Part shown: positions 20,390-31,629 of the stretch, one piece after another | Layout: the number at the start of each line of letters is the position of its first letter | Position numbering within the stretch: position 1 is the stretch's first letter | Source: Penium margaritaceum | Lineage: Eukaryota > Streptophyta > Zygnematophyceae > Desmidiales > Peniaceae | NCBI GenBank assembly: GCA_023375785.1 | Contig: SZWC01006867.1 | Location: forward strand, 32,867 to 96,866 | Reading direction: 5' to 3' | Length of the DNA: 64,000 nt | Position numbers and translations under genes: made by a program | Notes under the pieces: generated by a model | What the model saw: only the letters and a program-made list of their open reading frames with translations | Told to the model about the DNA's origin: nothing | Databases searched by the model: none

Positions 20390-21053
20390 TGGAAATCATT
20401 TTAGGGCATGCAGGCCCATGCAAGAACGAACATGAGCTTTGTGTGTGAGTGCGATGCAAGACGGCAAGAATTTGGCTAAGTCTGGAATACTGAATGTAAA
20501 GAACAAGGAGAGAGAACAAATGAGCCCCTAGCGGGCTTAAGTAGGGGTGCCGGCAGCTAGCCGCACCGAGTCCCGTCACCCCCGCTGAGCCCAAATGGGT
20601 CAGCCGGGAGAACACACGGCGTTCAATACGATAACAATAACAGTAGTCTCATCAAGGCACCGGAATAGCTCTCCGAGTCCCCGGGTCTCGACCACCGAGA
20701 AAATAGGAACAGTGCCAAAACATCTCAGAATCAACGTCCAGACATCACACACCGCTTTCCGAACATCGGAAGCGCTAGTACAGCCACCGGGTTTCCTCGT
20801 CACACCGGTATAGTCCACCGGGTGCGCGCGTCTCAACCCACCAAGACAACTCTCCTAGCTCCCTACAAGCTCACAGGGCTATCGGAACGCATCGACCGCG
20901 TCTCGCCGGTGCTGTCGTACGTGCTGGAGAAGTCTCGGTGCAGTCCGGAGGCCCGTCGTGTCGTCACACCCTCCTCTGCCATATACCTTGAATGGGGGCA
21001 TATTGGTAAACTAGCAATGTCCTTCGTGACGGGTGGAAGCCACACAAACCAAC
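20390..21053 (-). repeat. 5' LTR of E2
   Basis: 664 bp, from TGGAAATC to CAAACCAACA on the plus strand. It matches 7880-8541 over its whole length, with scattered substitutions. The outer boundary adjoins the remaining part of the C LTR. Confidence 0.75.
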
Positions 21054-21324
21054 ATCCATCATCAGATGGTGGATATACAATGCAAAAACATGCAAATAGG
21101 GCTCATGGCCTATCCGCCGAAAGATGCCTGCGAGCTGTAGAAAGGATAGCAGAGATTCCCGACATCATCTGGGGCTCTAGAACGGTAGTCGGCCAGCTCC
21201 AAGCCGGTAGTCCACCGCCAATCGTCGCACCGGTGTCACTAAGGCATGCCTCAGGGATCTGCACGAGTATGGACACGACCGAGTGGTCAGAGTAAACTGT
21301 ACACGAACGTCAAAAATCACAACA
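21054..21324 (-). repeat. 3' LTR of copia C, inner part
   Basis: Resembles the outer half of the D LTR (about 33812-34077), including GGTGGA-A-ACAATGCAAAA and ATGGACACG-CCGAGTGGTCA. It ends in AACA next to C's polypurine tract. Confidence 0.7.
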
Positions 21325-21333
21325 CTCCCCCAT
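21325..21333 (-). other. Polypurine tract of copia C
   Basis: Minus-strand ATGGGGGAG followed at once by the LTR start TGTTGTG; the usual site of plus-strand priming. Confidence 0.8.
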
Positions 21334-24300
21334 GACCCAATGGTACACATGTCCATACACGTGCAGCACTGGTACAAACACAATAGTGAGTGACACAAAC
21401 AAATGAGGCACAGACGCACATCCCACACTCAACCACCCTCAGGCATGGGGCGAAGCCCAACAGAATGAATGGCCACAAGGAACTCTCTGCGAGCTAGTGC
21501 CTTCGTCAAGAAATCAGCACGCTGCATGTCAGTGCCAACCCACATGACGGAGATCACGTGTCCCTCCACCAGATCACGAACAAAGTGATGCTCAACCGCA
21601 ATGTGCTTTGTGCGAGCATGAAAGACACCGGAGTTCTCCGCAATGGCGATATCACTCTGGTTGTCGCAACGCAATACAATGGCGGGTACTGACTGCCCAA
21701 GCTCAAGGAACAAACGCTGCAGCCATACTGCCTCAGCAGCCCCTGCGTCCAAAGCAACGTACTCTGCCTCCAACGAATTACGTGTGATGCAATCCTGCTT
21801 CCCGCTTTGCCAAGACAGAGCGGTACCACCGAGCAGAAACACGTAGCCAGTACGCTGCGCCCATCTGGGCTCCAAGCCCAGTCGCTGTAGGTGTAGCCGT
21901 CAAGGACCACCGAATACTGTCGTCGAAAACAGAGTCCGAGGTACGACGTGGAGACCACGTACCGCACCACTCGCACAGCCGCATGAAGGGCTCTCGCACG
22001 TGGAGCCTGCGAGAACTGAGCGAGAAGGTTGACGGCGAACGCGATGTCAAGACGCGTGGTAGTGGCCAGGTACATCAGAGACCCGATGAGACGGAGGTAC
22101 AAGGTCACGTCCACTGTCTCCCCCAGCTGTGTAAGGTCATCCACCTTTAGGGCATCCTACCCATCGGGTGTAAGAGGTGTGGAAGTGGAGGGCACTACAC
22201 CAAGGAGATTGCAAAAGCGCTTCCCCACGACTCGTGCGTATCAGGCCTGATGCAACAATAGTCTTTGATGTCTGCGATCTCGCACGATCTCCATACCGAG
22301 AAACACCGATGCAAGACCGAGGTCCTTCATCTTGTTGGTAGTTTGCAAGGCAGCCTTGGCCTCCTTCACGGCCTCCGGGGATGGAGACGCGATTAGAAGG
22401 TCATTGACATAGACCAGGATGGCGGTGAACCGCTCGGGTGTTGGTAGGATGAAAAGAGAGGGGTCTGCCTCACTGTGTACGTATCTTGCACGAGTCAAAG
22501 TGCAAGTGATCTCCCGGCTCCAACACCGCGGAGACTGCTTGAGGTCGTACAACGACTTGCCCAAGCGCCAGACCTTGTCACCGTCCTCAAAGCCCGGTGG
22601 CTGAGCCACGTAAATCTCCTCATCCAGAGAGCAATGGATGAACGCATTGTTCACATACATCAGGTGCAGTTCCTAATCGTGCTGAGCCACTACACAGAAC
22701 AGAGCTCGAGCTGAGGTCATGCGGCTGATAGGGGCAAAAGTGTCACTGTAATCAACTCCCTCAATCTGAGAGTACTCCTTGACGACGAAGCGGGCCTTGT
22801 AGCATTCCAGTGAGCCATTCGACTTCACCTTCTTGTGAAAGACCCACTTGACCTGAATAGCCTTCCTCCCAGGAGGAAAGGCGACAAGCTCGTAGAATCT
22901 GTGCTCTTGGATAGCACGAAGCTCATCCTCGCAGGCAGCACGCCAAGCGTCAGCATCCTGTGATGAGAGAGCCTCCCTCAGAGTGCCCGGGTCGGGCGCC
23001 ATGGAAGGAGAGCTCTACGTGGCAAGTGTACACGCCTCAATGCTGGGCCTGACGACCACGAGATCAGCTCTTGCGTCACAAGCAATATGGAACTCGCGAG
23101 TGACGAGGTCGTGCCCTACGAGACACACTGGATGTACCTCTGTGAGCTCAGTGCGGACACTCAGGCCTAGGGCCTTTGTGCCCGGGTCACCACTCGGGAT
23201 GCTGCGAGAGGAGCGCCTGGGTCCGGGGCCTGATGCTTGCTGAGCTCCGGAATCCAGTGGTCGAAGACGGCCACCGGGCTCACGCGAGTAACCTGAGGTC
23301 GAGGGACGCACCTCAGGCTCAAGGACAGGTGCAACCACAACTGGTGAGGGCTGAGACGAGGCAGCAGGAGATGCCGTGCGAGGAGATGCGTGTGTGGGGA
23401 ATACAGGGCTTGGTGTGACAGCTGGAGCAGGCAAGATTGGACCTGACACTGAGGCAAGAGTACCAGCCGACGTAGGAACGGGAGTGGGCAAGGCTGGATT
23501 AGATATAGAAATAGGGGTGTCGGCAGACGCAGATGCTGGTGCAGAAGGAGGTTTGGGAACAGAGGTACCTGTGGTGCGTGAAACAGGCTGTACAGGCAAG
23601 ATCTCTGGACCAACGGCAATGATCGCTGGATCATCAAGGGCCGGAGACCGAGAGGGGGCTCAAGCGGACAGATCAGCCTGATGAGAGGTGCTCACTGGCT
23701 TGGAAGTCTCACCCATCCACCGAGAATCCTCATTGGAAGGAACATGGGTGGCGGAGAGTGGTGTGATCGAAGTCAGGTCATGGTAGGTGAGAGACTCGAA
23801 AAACAACGCATCACATGACTCAATGACGCGACGACGAGTAGGGTCCCAGAAGCGTCAGGCCTTCGACCGCGGGGAAATGCCTATGAAGGCACACAAGCGG
23901 CCCCGAGGTGAGACCTTGGACCCCTGCTGGTCCTCGGTGGACTACACGGAGGCCAGAGAGCCCCAGACGCGAGCAAGACGAAGGTCAGCACGGTGCCCAA
24001 ACCAGAGCTCGTACGGTGTAATATGGTCCGGAAGCGGATTGTGCGGGAGGCGGTTCCACACCCAAGTCATGTAGGCAAAACCCTCAAAGACAAAAGACTC
24101 CAGGAGACCGCACTCAGACCGCATGGCGCAAACCGCATCCTCCATGGTGCGAATCTAGCGCTCAGATACACCGTTCTGCTGGGGTGTAGCAGGAGTGGAG
24201 ACCTGGTAAAAAATCCCGTGCTCAGCAAAGAAGGAGTCCATCTCGCCAAGGAACTCGCCATCGCGATCTGAGCGGAAGGTATGTAGCGTGTGGCGGGACT

Positions 24301-24849
24301 GACGCTCAGCCATCACTAGCCAGAGTCAAACGGCAAGGGCGGCGTCGCTCTTCTGACACAGGCTGTAGACCCACCGCATCCGGCTAAAGACATCAGTCAG
24401 ATTCTGAACATACTAGCCCCTTTCGGACAGGGACTCGATTAGGAGGGGGTCAAGAAGGTTTGAGTGAACTAACTCGAGAGGCCGAAGCGCTCGAGGACGA
24501 GAGTCAGGGTAGGTGCACCGGTGCATCTTCCCCTAAGAGCAAAAAAGACAGTTAGTCTTAGGTGGCTTCTCGAAAGAAGCCACGTTAAGACCGAGAGCGG
24601 GCTGTGTCCAAATGAGCTTCGACACAGTGTCGGAGCCCACGTGACACAGACAGTGATGAAGCAACCTCTGGTGTTCCGGAGATTGAACACCAGTGAGAAA
24701 GACATGACCGGAGGAAGAGGAAGAGCAAGGGGAGGAGGGCCGAGCGATGCGATACAGATCATCTATGACTTAAGCACGCAGGACGACACTGCGGGTGTCA
24801 GTACCAGTCACAGTCGCTGAGTCAGCGGTATGCTCCACAGAGAGACCCA

Positions 24850-25629
24850 TCAAGGTGAGGCACGCACAGAAAGCAAGGTGAGCTCAAGATGAGGCACAAA
24901 CAACACGTCGGAAAGGTTCAAGGGGCCAGACGGACCATCGAACCATACAACCCCAACACCATGGACTGGCAAGGACTGACCAGATCGTGTACGAACGGAA
25001 CGGACAGACATGACACGACCGAGAACAACAAAGTCACTACGATGGCACGTCATGTGATGGGTGGCACCAGAATCGATGATCCAAGTACCACCGGAGTCAT
25101 GGCTGGTGGACGTCATAATACAACGAGCAATGGAACACTCGGCATCAGAGGGACGCTGAGCCGTCAGTGGGGAGGAACGACGCACAACACAAAGATGAGA
25201 CTCATGAATCCACTCACTGGAGTCAGGCTCATCATCATCACATGCTGACTCTGCTCCCCCATACGTGTCATCACGAGCCACAAGAACAGACAAACAAACA
25301 GTCTGTGAACAACCCGACGATGACAACACACTCGCACCTCCCTCAAACCGGAGCGCTAGAAGGTGGTAAAGCTCGGCAATGGTGCGGTCGCTTGCGTCCG
25401 GGTCGCTACTGTTCGTTGGGGAGGAGGCAGGAACAGCTGCAGTCGTGGCCACCGTGCGTCCGGAGGAGGATGCGGGTGATGTACCAGACGTGGAACGGAG
25501 AGCATGAGCAGCCATGAGCCCACGAGTGATCCGCACCCAGTCAAGCGGCTGCTGGCACTCGGTGTAGCGATGGACGCCTCCACAGTTGTAGTAGTGCACA
25601 GAACGGCCACTGCTACCACTAGATGACAA
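24850..25629 (-). CDS. Copia C gag C-terminus and protease
   Basis: 259 open codons on the minus strand, part of a fossil polyprotein. The knuckle region (YYNCGGVHRYTEC) is followed by the RTIAELYHLLALR stretch shared with B, an acidic linker, and the aspartic protease core with WIIDSGATHHMTCHRSDF and DVLFVPHLELTLLSV. The last motif is the usual copia protease end before GAG-pre-integrase. Confidence 0.85.
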   Translation of the reverse strand: MSSSGSSGRSVHYYNCGGVHRYTECQQPLDWVRITRGLMAAHALRSTSGTSPASSSGRTVATTAAVPASSPTNSSDPDASDRTIAELYHLLALRFEGGASVLSSSGCSQTVCLSVLVARDDTYGGAESACDDDEPDSSEWIHESHLCVVRRSSPLTAQRPSDAECSIARCIMTSTSHDSGGTWIIDSGATHHMTCHRSDFVVLGRVMSVRSVRTRSGQSLPVHGVGVVWFDGPSGPLNLSDVLFVPHLELTLLSVRASP

Positions 25630-27226
25630 CTGCTGCTGACCTGATCCACGCTTCCTATTCTTCTTTCCTTGGGCGGCTGTTGCAATGCCCTATGTCTGCT
25701 TGGGTGTAGACGAGGTGGAAGAGGAAGAGGAAGATAAGGAAGTGATGGAGGAGGAAGAGGGAGACTACAGGAGGGAAGATGGTGGTGATGCTATGGCTGC
25801 TGCAATGAGGGAAGTCTCTTGATGGGCTACGGCTCCCTCACGGGCTGAGGTCACCTGAAGGAAGAGCTGATGCGCCCAAGGAAGCAGCTGCAGAGTGGCT
25901 GAGAAGGGCTCGAGGACAGCGTCGCTGTACCGTGTGAAGATGTCGGTGTACTCAAGGCGAACTCCAAGCATAATCGTACGAAGCGCCCACAGTTGTGTGC
26001 CGCCTGAGGTCCCTAAGCGCGTGTAGATGCGCATGGCGCGTCGCCAGTAATCCGCTGCAAGCTCCGCAGGCCCCTGACGGAGCGAATGGAAAGCACAAAT
26101 GTGTGATGCACGAGTGGCGTGCGTCTCTGTAGCCAGCAAGGATAAGGCCAGATCCCAACCTCCACGGGGATTGGCGCCGGTGCCTGTGCCGGCCTCGCCA
26201 AGGAAGGGGCAAAAGTTGACGACGGTCTCGCGTGGCATGGCCTAGAGGAGTCCGCACATGGCCCGGGCTGGTGTCAGTACCTGTGTTGGGTCTGTAGGCT
26301 GGTACGGGCTGTGGTAGTAAGGCCACACTCCCTCAGAAGTAGCCTACATCTGAAACAGGATCTCCCAACAGTCGAAGCCATCCTCACTGATGTAGCGTGG
26401 AGGTGGTGCCTCAAAATCCTTGGGCTGCCGCTCCGTAGGGAGAACATCCACAAGCTGAGTAGGATGAGAGACGGGAAAGACTCCTGGAAGAGGATGGTCA
26501 CCGGGGTACTCAGGCGACGATCGTATCGGGGAAAGCGGAGGAGATCGGGTGCCCGTCTGTAGCTGACGGATGCGCTCTTGAAGAACTCGAATCTCCTGAG
26601 CTGGGGAATCATCCGTAATGCCTGGCATGAGTGGCTCATCATCCAGGAGGTTAGCAGGTGGTGGGACAGGTCGAAAGCCTGTCACAGGTGCCTTAGCGGA
26701 CTGCTGGGTAGAGACCGCGACGCCGGCAGCTCCCTCAGAAGCCCGCTGAGGAGTCGTGGACTGAGCACGCAGAATCTCAGTCAGTGTGCGGAGAGCGTGA
26801 GTCTGCTCTCTTTGGAGGCGACGCATCTCATCCTGCTGGCTTCGCAGGTCCTCAATGGCCAGCGAGCGTGGACTCAGTACACCAGACAAAGAGGAGGAGG
26901 GGTCGCCTGGTCCCTTCTCCTTGTTGTCGCCGCTCAGTATGGGGCGAGAGGTCAAGTTTGTCAGATTTCAAAACCGTCGGCGTTTCTTGAGGAGTTGAGA
27001 CGCTGACAACTTTTGACTGTCCGGCCCAAAAATTGGCTAAGTATGGTACTGACGTCAGAGGTGGTTGCTGACGTCAGCACGACCTGATGACGTCAGCAAG
27101 AGAAATTGTTGTTGTCAGCTCCCCTACCCCCTGTTTTTTCTTTCTTTCTCGCGACTCTTCGTAAGCGTGCAGCTGCTCTGCGGCGACGGCGCAAAAGCTG
27201 CGTAGCAGCTTCCGCTCAGCTTCCGC

Positions 27227-27263
27227 GATCGTGCGTGACGGTCGTTGACGGTCACGCACGATC
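27227..27263. repeat. Perfect inverted repeat at the C/D junction
   Basis: GATCGTGCGTGAC (27227-27239) and GTCACGCACGATC (27251-27263) are perfect 13-bp arms around an 11-base loop. The right arm is part of D's reverse-transcriptase sequence; the left arm closes C's leader. Confidence 0.9.
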
Positions 27264-27470
27264 TCCATCCCGAGAAACACAGTTGCAGTTGATGAAGGAC
27301 CAAGTTCTTTCATCCTCTAGGCAGCCTGGAGAACTGCCTTGGCCTCCTTCGTGGCCTCCATAGAAGGAGATACAATTAGGAGGTTGTCCACGTAGACCAG
27401 TGTAGCGGTGAAGCTCTCAGCTGTTCGTCTCAGAAAGAGGGACGATCAGCGTCACTGTGCACGTATCCGG

Positions 27471-27725
27471 CACATGTGAGTGTGTGGGCGATCACTCACA
27501 TGTGAGTGTGTGGGTGATCACTCACATGTGAGTGACTGTTTTAGGGCGTACCCACCTGGTTGACTGTTTTAGTGCGTACAAGGCCTTGTGCAAGCGCCAG
27601 ACCTTGTCATTAATCTCGAATCCAGGTGGCGCTTGCACAAGGCCTTGTCCGCCCTAAAACAGTCACCCAGGTGCTCCAAGTTCTAGCACCAGGGTGACTG
27701 TTTTAGGGCGTACAAGGCCTTGTGG
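27471..27725. repeat. Compound direct and inverted repeats within copia D
   Basis: A 26-bp unit CACATGTGAGTGTGTGGG(C/T)GATCACT repeats 2.5 times (27471-27535). Then CAAGGCCTTGTGCAAGCGCC (27579-27598) recurs as its exact reverse complement at 27628-27647. TGACTGTTTTAGGGCG occurs near 27531, near 27561 (one change), inverted near 27650-27665 and again near 27695. Together they look like a fold-back rearrangement. Confidence 0.85.
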
Positions 27726-28509
27726 AAGCGCCAGACCTTGTCATCAACCTCGAATCCAAGTGGCTGGACCATGTACATCTCCTCCTCTAAGGTGCCATGG
27801 AGGAATGTGTTGTTCACGTCCATCTGGTGTAGCTCCTAGTCGTGGTGAGCGACAACCCCAAACAGAGCACGAGCGGTGGTCATGCGGCCGATGGGTGTGA
27901 AGGTGTCAGTGAAGTCTACTCCCTTTACCTGTGAGAACTCCTTGGCCGTCAAGCGAGCCTTGTAGCAATCCAGTGTGCCATCACGTTTCACCTTCTTACG
28001 AAAGACCCACTTTGCCTGTACAGCCTTTCATCCAGACGGGAGGTCGACAAGCTCATAAACACCGTGCCCACAGATGCCTCTCAGCTCATCCTCATAGGCA
28101 ACATGCCACAAGTATGCAGTGTGAGCTGTGAGTACCACCTTCAACATGCCTGAATCAGGCGTCGTCAAGGGAGTGCTCCTGGTGGCTAAGACACACGCCT
28201 CCCGACTCGATCTGACCACGACAAGGTCAAGTGCGGCATCGCAAGAGACCAAGAACTCTCAGGAGACCAACTCGTGGCTGACAGGACATGCCGGATGCAC
28301 CTCAATGTAGTCTGCCTGGACACTCAAGCCAAGGGCCTTCGTGCCAGGCTCGCCAATTTGAACACTACAAGTTGAGCGCATGGGCGCTGAGTCAGCAGTC
28401 CGCTGAGTCGTAGAGGCCAATGGTCAAAGATGCCCACCGGACTCGTCAGAGTAATCCGATGCTGAGGCGCTCACCTCAGGTTGCGGGGAAGGCTGCTGAG
28501 CCAGAGCCA

Positions 28510-28740
28510 TAAGGGACATAGGTACATGCACGAGAGTGGGTGCAACATAGGGGACTGACACTAGCACAGTATCAGGTGTGTCAGAGGGTACTGACGCTTG
28601 TACGGGATCACGTGTGGCAGAGGGGACCGGCACTGGCACGGGATCAGGTGTGTCACAGGGGTTTGACACTGGCACGGGATCAGGTGTGTTAGAGGGGACC
28701 GACACCGGCAGGGGATCAGGTGTGCCAGAGTGAACTGATG
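28510..28740. repeat. Short tandem repeats in the integrase-RT linker of copia D
   Basis: Degenerate units of about 36 or 48 bp with the core GG(C/G)AC(G/A)GGATCAGGTGT, read in the minus frame as runs of the type PSDTPDPVPVSV. Confidence 0.8.
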
Positions 28741-28983
28741 AGGCTATTGGACCCAAACCACGATGGCCGGATCGTCAGCAGTCGGAGACCGGACCATAGG
28801 TGAGGTTGCCCGGACAGACCCATTTGCAAGACTAGACTTCCCCATCCGCCGGGAGGCCACATAAGTAGGAATGTGGTCGGCAGCCAGCATCAGAATGTTT
28901 GACAAGTCGCGGTAGGTGAGAGACTAAAAGAAGAGAGAATCTCGAGACTCGACAATGCGATGGGGAGAAGGGTCCCAAAAGCG

Positions 28984-29658
28984 CTAAGCCTTTAACCACC
29001 AGGAGAAGCCAAGGAAGGTACATATGCGTTCCCGAGGTGAGACATTCAGCCCCTGTTGGTCCTTGGTGTGCCAGACACACGCGATGGACCCCCAAATGCG
29101 GGCGAGACGAAGATGAGCACGATGGCCAAACCACAACTTGTACTGTGTGACATGGTCTACAAGTGGACCATGCGGTAATAAGTTCCAGACCCACGTCATG
29201 TAGGAGAAGCCCTCAAAGGCAAAGGGCTCCGGAAGAGGGCACTCAGACTGCATAGCGCAGACTGCATCCTCCATGGTGCGGTTCCAACGCTTAGACACAC
29301 TGTTATGATGTGGTGTACCAGGGGCGGAAGGTGGGTGAAAGATACCGTGTTTGACAAAGTAGGTATCCATCTTGCCGCCTATGAACTCGCCACCACTATT
29401 CGAGCAGAACATGTGCAGGGTGTGACGAGACTGACGCTCAGCCATCACAAGCCACAGGCGGACTGCCAGCACGACATTGCTCTTGTGGCGGAGGGTGTAG
29501 ACCCACTGCATCAGGGTGAAGTCATCGGTCAGGATGAGAATGCATCGACCCCGATCAGAAAGGGACTTGACTGGAAGAGGACCGAGAAGGTCCGAGTGGA
29601 CTAACTCTAGAGGGCGTAGTGTCCGAGAGGAGGAGTCAGGGTAAGAGAAGCGATGCAT
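28984..29658 (-). CDS. Copia D integrase
   Basis: 224 open codons on the minus strand, in a fossil element. The core motifs are visible: LELVHSDLLGPLPV (first Asp), ILTDDFT, SNSGGEF (second Asp region position) and FHPPSAPGTPHHNSVSKRWNRT (region of the third acidic residue), ending in the typical MTWVWNLLPH stretch. It integrates the DNA copy in the intact family. Confidence 0.85.
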   Translation of the reverse strand: MHRFSYPDSSSRTLRPLELVHSDLLGPLPVKSLSDRGRCILILTDDFTLMQWVYTLRHKSNVVLAVRLWLVMAERQSRHTLHMFCSNSGGEFIGGKMDTYFVKHGIFHPPSAPGTPHHNSVSKRWNRTMEDAVCAMQSECPLPEPFAFEGFSYMTWVWNLLPHGPLVDHVTQYKLWFGHRAHLRLARIWGSIACVWHTKDQQGLNVSPRERICTFLGFSWWLKA

Positions 29659-30572
29659 CTTACCCTGGGCGCAAAAAAGACAGTGGTTCTTGGACGGCTT
29701 CTCAAAAAAAAAGCTGCGTCAAGACCAAGGGCTGGCTGAGTTTGAATGAACTTAGACACAGTGTCTGAGCTCACATGGTAGAGGCGACGATGTGACAAGT
29801 GCTAACGCTAAAGGGAGAGAACACCACTGACAAACACACGCGCAGAAGAGAGAGGGGGAGAAGAAATAGAGGAAATGCAACAAGACACACGATACAGGTC
29901 ATCAACAACAGAGGCACGAAGCATGATGATGCGTGTGTTAAGAGCACTCACTGTCGCAGAGTGAGCAGAGTGCTCAAAAGTGAGACCCATCTTGGTGCAT
30001 GCACAAACAGAGAGGAGGCCAAGCTTAAGAGCAGGGACAAAGAGCACACCCAAAATGTACAAGGGGCCAGAAGAACAATCAAACCGCACAATCCCAACTC
30101 CGTACACACGTAGCAACTGACCAGACCCTGTGCGAACGGACCGAACGGCCGCGACGGGACGGAGCATAACGAAGTCACTACGACGATGGGTCATGTGATG
30201 GCTGGCACCAGAGTCAATAATCGAGGTGCCACTCGGCTCACGACCAGTCGTCGACACTTAGCAGCATGCCATTGAACACTCTGCCTCTGTTGGAGGCTAT
30301 GTAGAGGACTCAGGACGACGAAAAATAGCACGGATCTGTGACTCATCAAGCCAGTCTGTATTGTCAGGTCCATCCTCATCGGAAGCCAACTGAGCCCCAC
30401 CAAAAGCATCATCACAGGCAATAGACACAATAAGACAAGCAGTCTTGGGATGACTCTACCGTGACAACACACTCGCACCTTCCTGAGTATGAAGCACCTG
30501 CAGCTGATGAAACCCCGCGATCGTGCAATCCCCAGGGTCCACATCACCGCTACCGCCTGCTGCAGTCGTGGT

Positions 30573-31629
30573 CACGGCGGATCCAGTCCGTGTGTCACTA
30601 AAGGAAATCCGCTACGTGTGCGCCGCGTGAAGGATGCGCATGATCCAAGTCTAGTCAAGGGGGTGCTCACACTCCGTGCAGCGGTGAGCGCCTCCACAGT
30701 TGTAGCAGTGGACAAAACGTCCACTACCACTATTCGTCGGCAGCTGCTGCTGTTGCTACTGCTGTTGTCCCTTCCTGCATCGCCTTTTTCCCTTCTTCCC
30801 TTGTGCGGCCGTTGCAACGCCCTGAGCGTGACTGCTCTGGGTAGAGGAGAAGGAGGAGGAAGCTAAGGAGGTGGGACTGGTGAGCTCGGACAGAGGCGTA
30901 GGAGGGGTCGCAGTCACTGATGCAACAAGTGGACTGTGGTGATGGGCGTTTGCAACCACATGAGCCGATGCAGCCTGGATGAAGGAGCGATGGGCCAAAG
31001 GAAGCAGCTGTAGTGACTGCAACAACTCAGACATATCCACACTGTCAAAGCCCGTAAAGAGCTTCATGTGGTCCAAATGCGCCCCCATCATGATGGTGTT
31101 NCACGGCGGATCCAGTCCGTGTGTCACTAAAGGAAATCCGCTACGTGTGCGCCGCGTGAAGGATGCGCATGATCCAAGTCTAGTCAAGGGGGTGCTCACA
31201 CTCCGTGCAGCGGTGAGCGCCTCCACAGTTGTAGCAGTGGACAAAACGTCCACTACCACTATTCGTCGGCAGCTGCTGCTGTTGCTACTGCTGTTGTCCC
31301 TTCCTGCATCGCCTTTTTCCCTTCTTCCCTTGTGCGGCCGTTGCAACGCCCTGAGCGTGACTGCTCTGGGTAGAGGAGAAGGAGGAGGAAGCTAAGGAGG
31401 TGGGACTGGTGAGCTCGGACAGAGGCGTAGGAGGGGTCGCAGTCACTGATGCAACAAGTGGACTGTGGTGATGGGCGTTTGCAACCACATGAGCCGATGC
31501 AGCCTGGATGAAGGAGCGATGGGCCAAAGGAAGCAGCTGTAGTGACTGCAACAACTCAGACATATCCACACTGTCAAAGCCCGTAAAGAGCTTCATGTGG
31601 TCCAAATGCGCCCCCATCATGATGGTGTT
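30573..31629. repeat. False tandem duplication around a single N (528 bp twice)
   Basis: 30573-31100 and 31102-31629 are the same by eye, with N at 31101. It is the same unmerged-overlap pattern as at 4282 and 16404, here in the gag of copia D. Confidence 0.9.

Larger units (their letters stand above)
7880..21053 (-). mobile_element. E2: LTR element without visible integrase or reverse transcriptase, carrying its own ORFs and a hAT insertion
   Basis: Minus strand, from right to left: 5' LTR (20390-21053, outer part missing or merged with the C LTR), canonical primer site (20375-20386), a long low-complexity leader (19003-20374), the hAT transposon (12701-18994), a gag-like stretch with a knuckle-like motif (about 12180-12235), two further ORF regions (11257-11778 and 9646-11193), polypurine tract (9474-9482) and 3' LTR (7880-9473). 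Without the hAT and N-flank repeats the internal part is about 4.6 kb. I find no integrase, reverse transcriptase or RNase H motif in it, so it should depend on a relative such as C or D for copying. It is broken in a few places. It is younger than the C LTR it sits in and older than the hAT. Confidence 0.65.
21325..27230 (-). mobile_element. Copia C: internal part of a Ty1/copia element, broken
   Basis: Minus strand, gene order from right: gag (26955-about 25640), knuckle and protease (25629-24850, with WIIDSGATHHMT), integrase (about 24760-23940), a Pro/Ser-rich linker (23600-23015), reverse transcriptase (23002-about 21900, with AILVYVNDLL in the active-site position) and RNase H (about 21880-21429, with [14 protein letters not shown]). 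The polypurine tract is at 21325-21333. A leader stretch reaches about 27230. The expected 5' LTR and primer site are absent because the element runs into copia D. It is a near-complete copia coding set with about ten breaks. Its 3' LTR is split by E2 (7506-7879 and 21054-21324), so it is older than E2. Confidence 0.85.

Noticed and set aside
19754-20404. Leu-rich membrane protein on the plus strand
   Set aside because: Reading of a (CTG)n tract. The frame has no other protein character, and the tract is the leader of E2 on the other strand.
27471-27725. CRISPR-like direct repeats with GTTTTAG
   Set aside because: Only 2.5 direct units without unique spacers, plus inverted copies, inside a plant-type copia. 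It is a rearrangement, not a CRISPR array.
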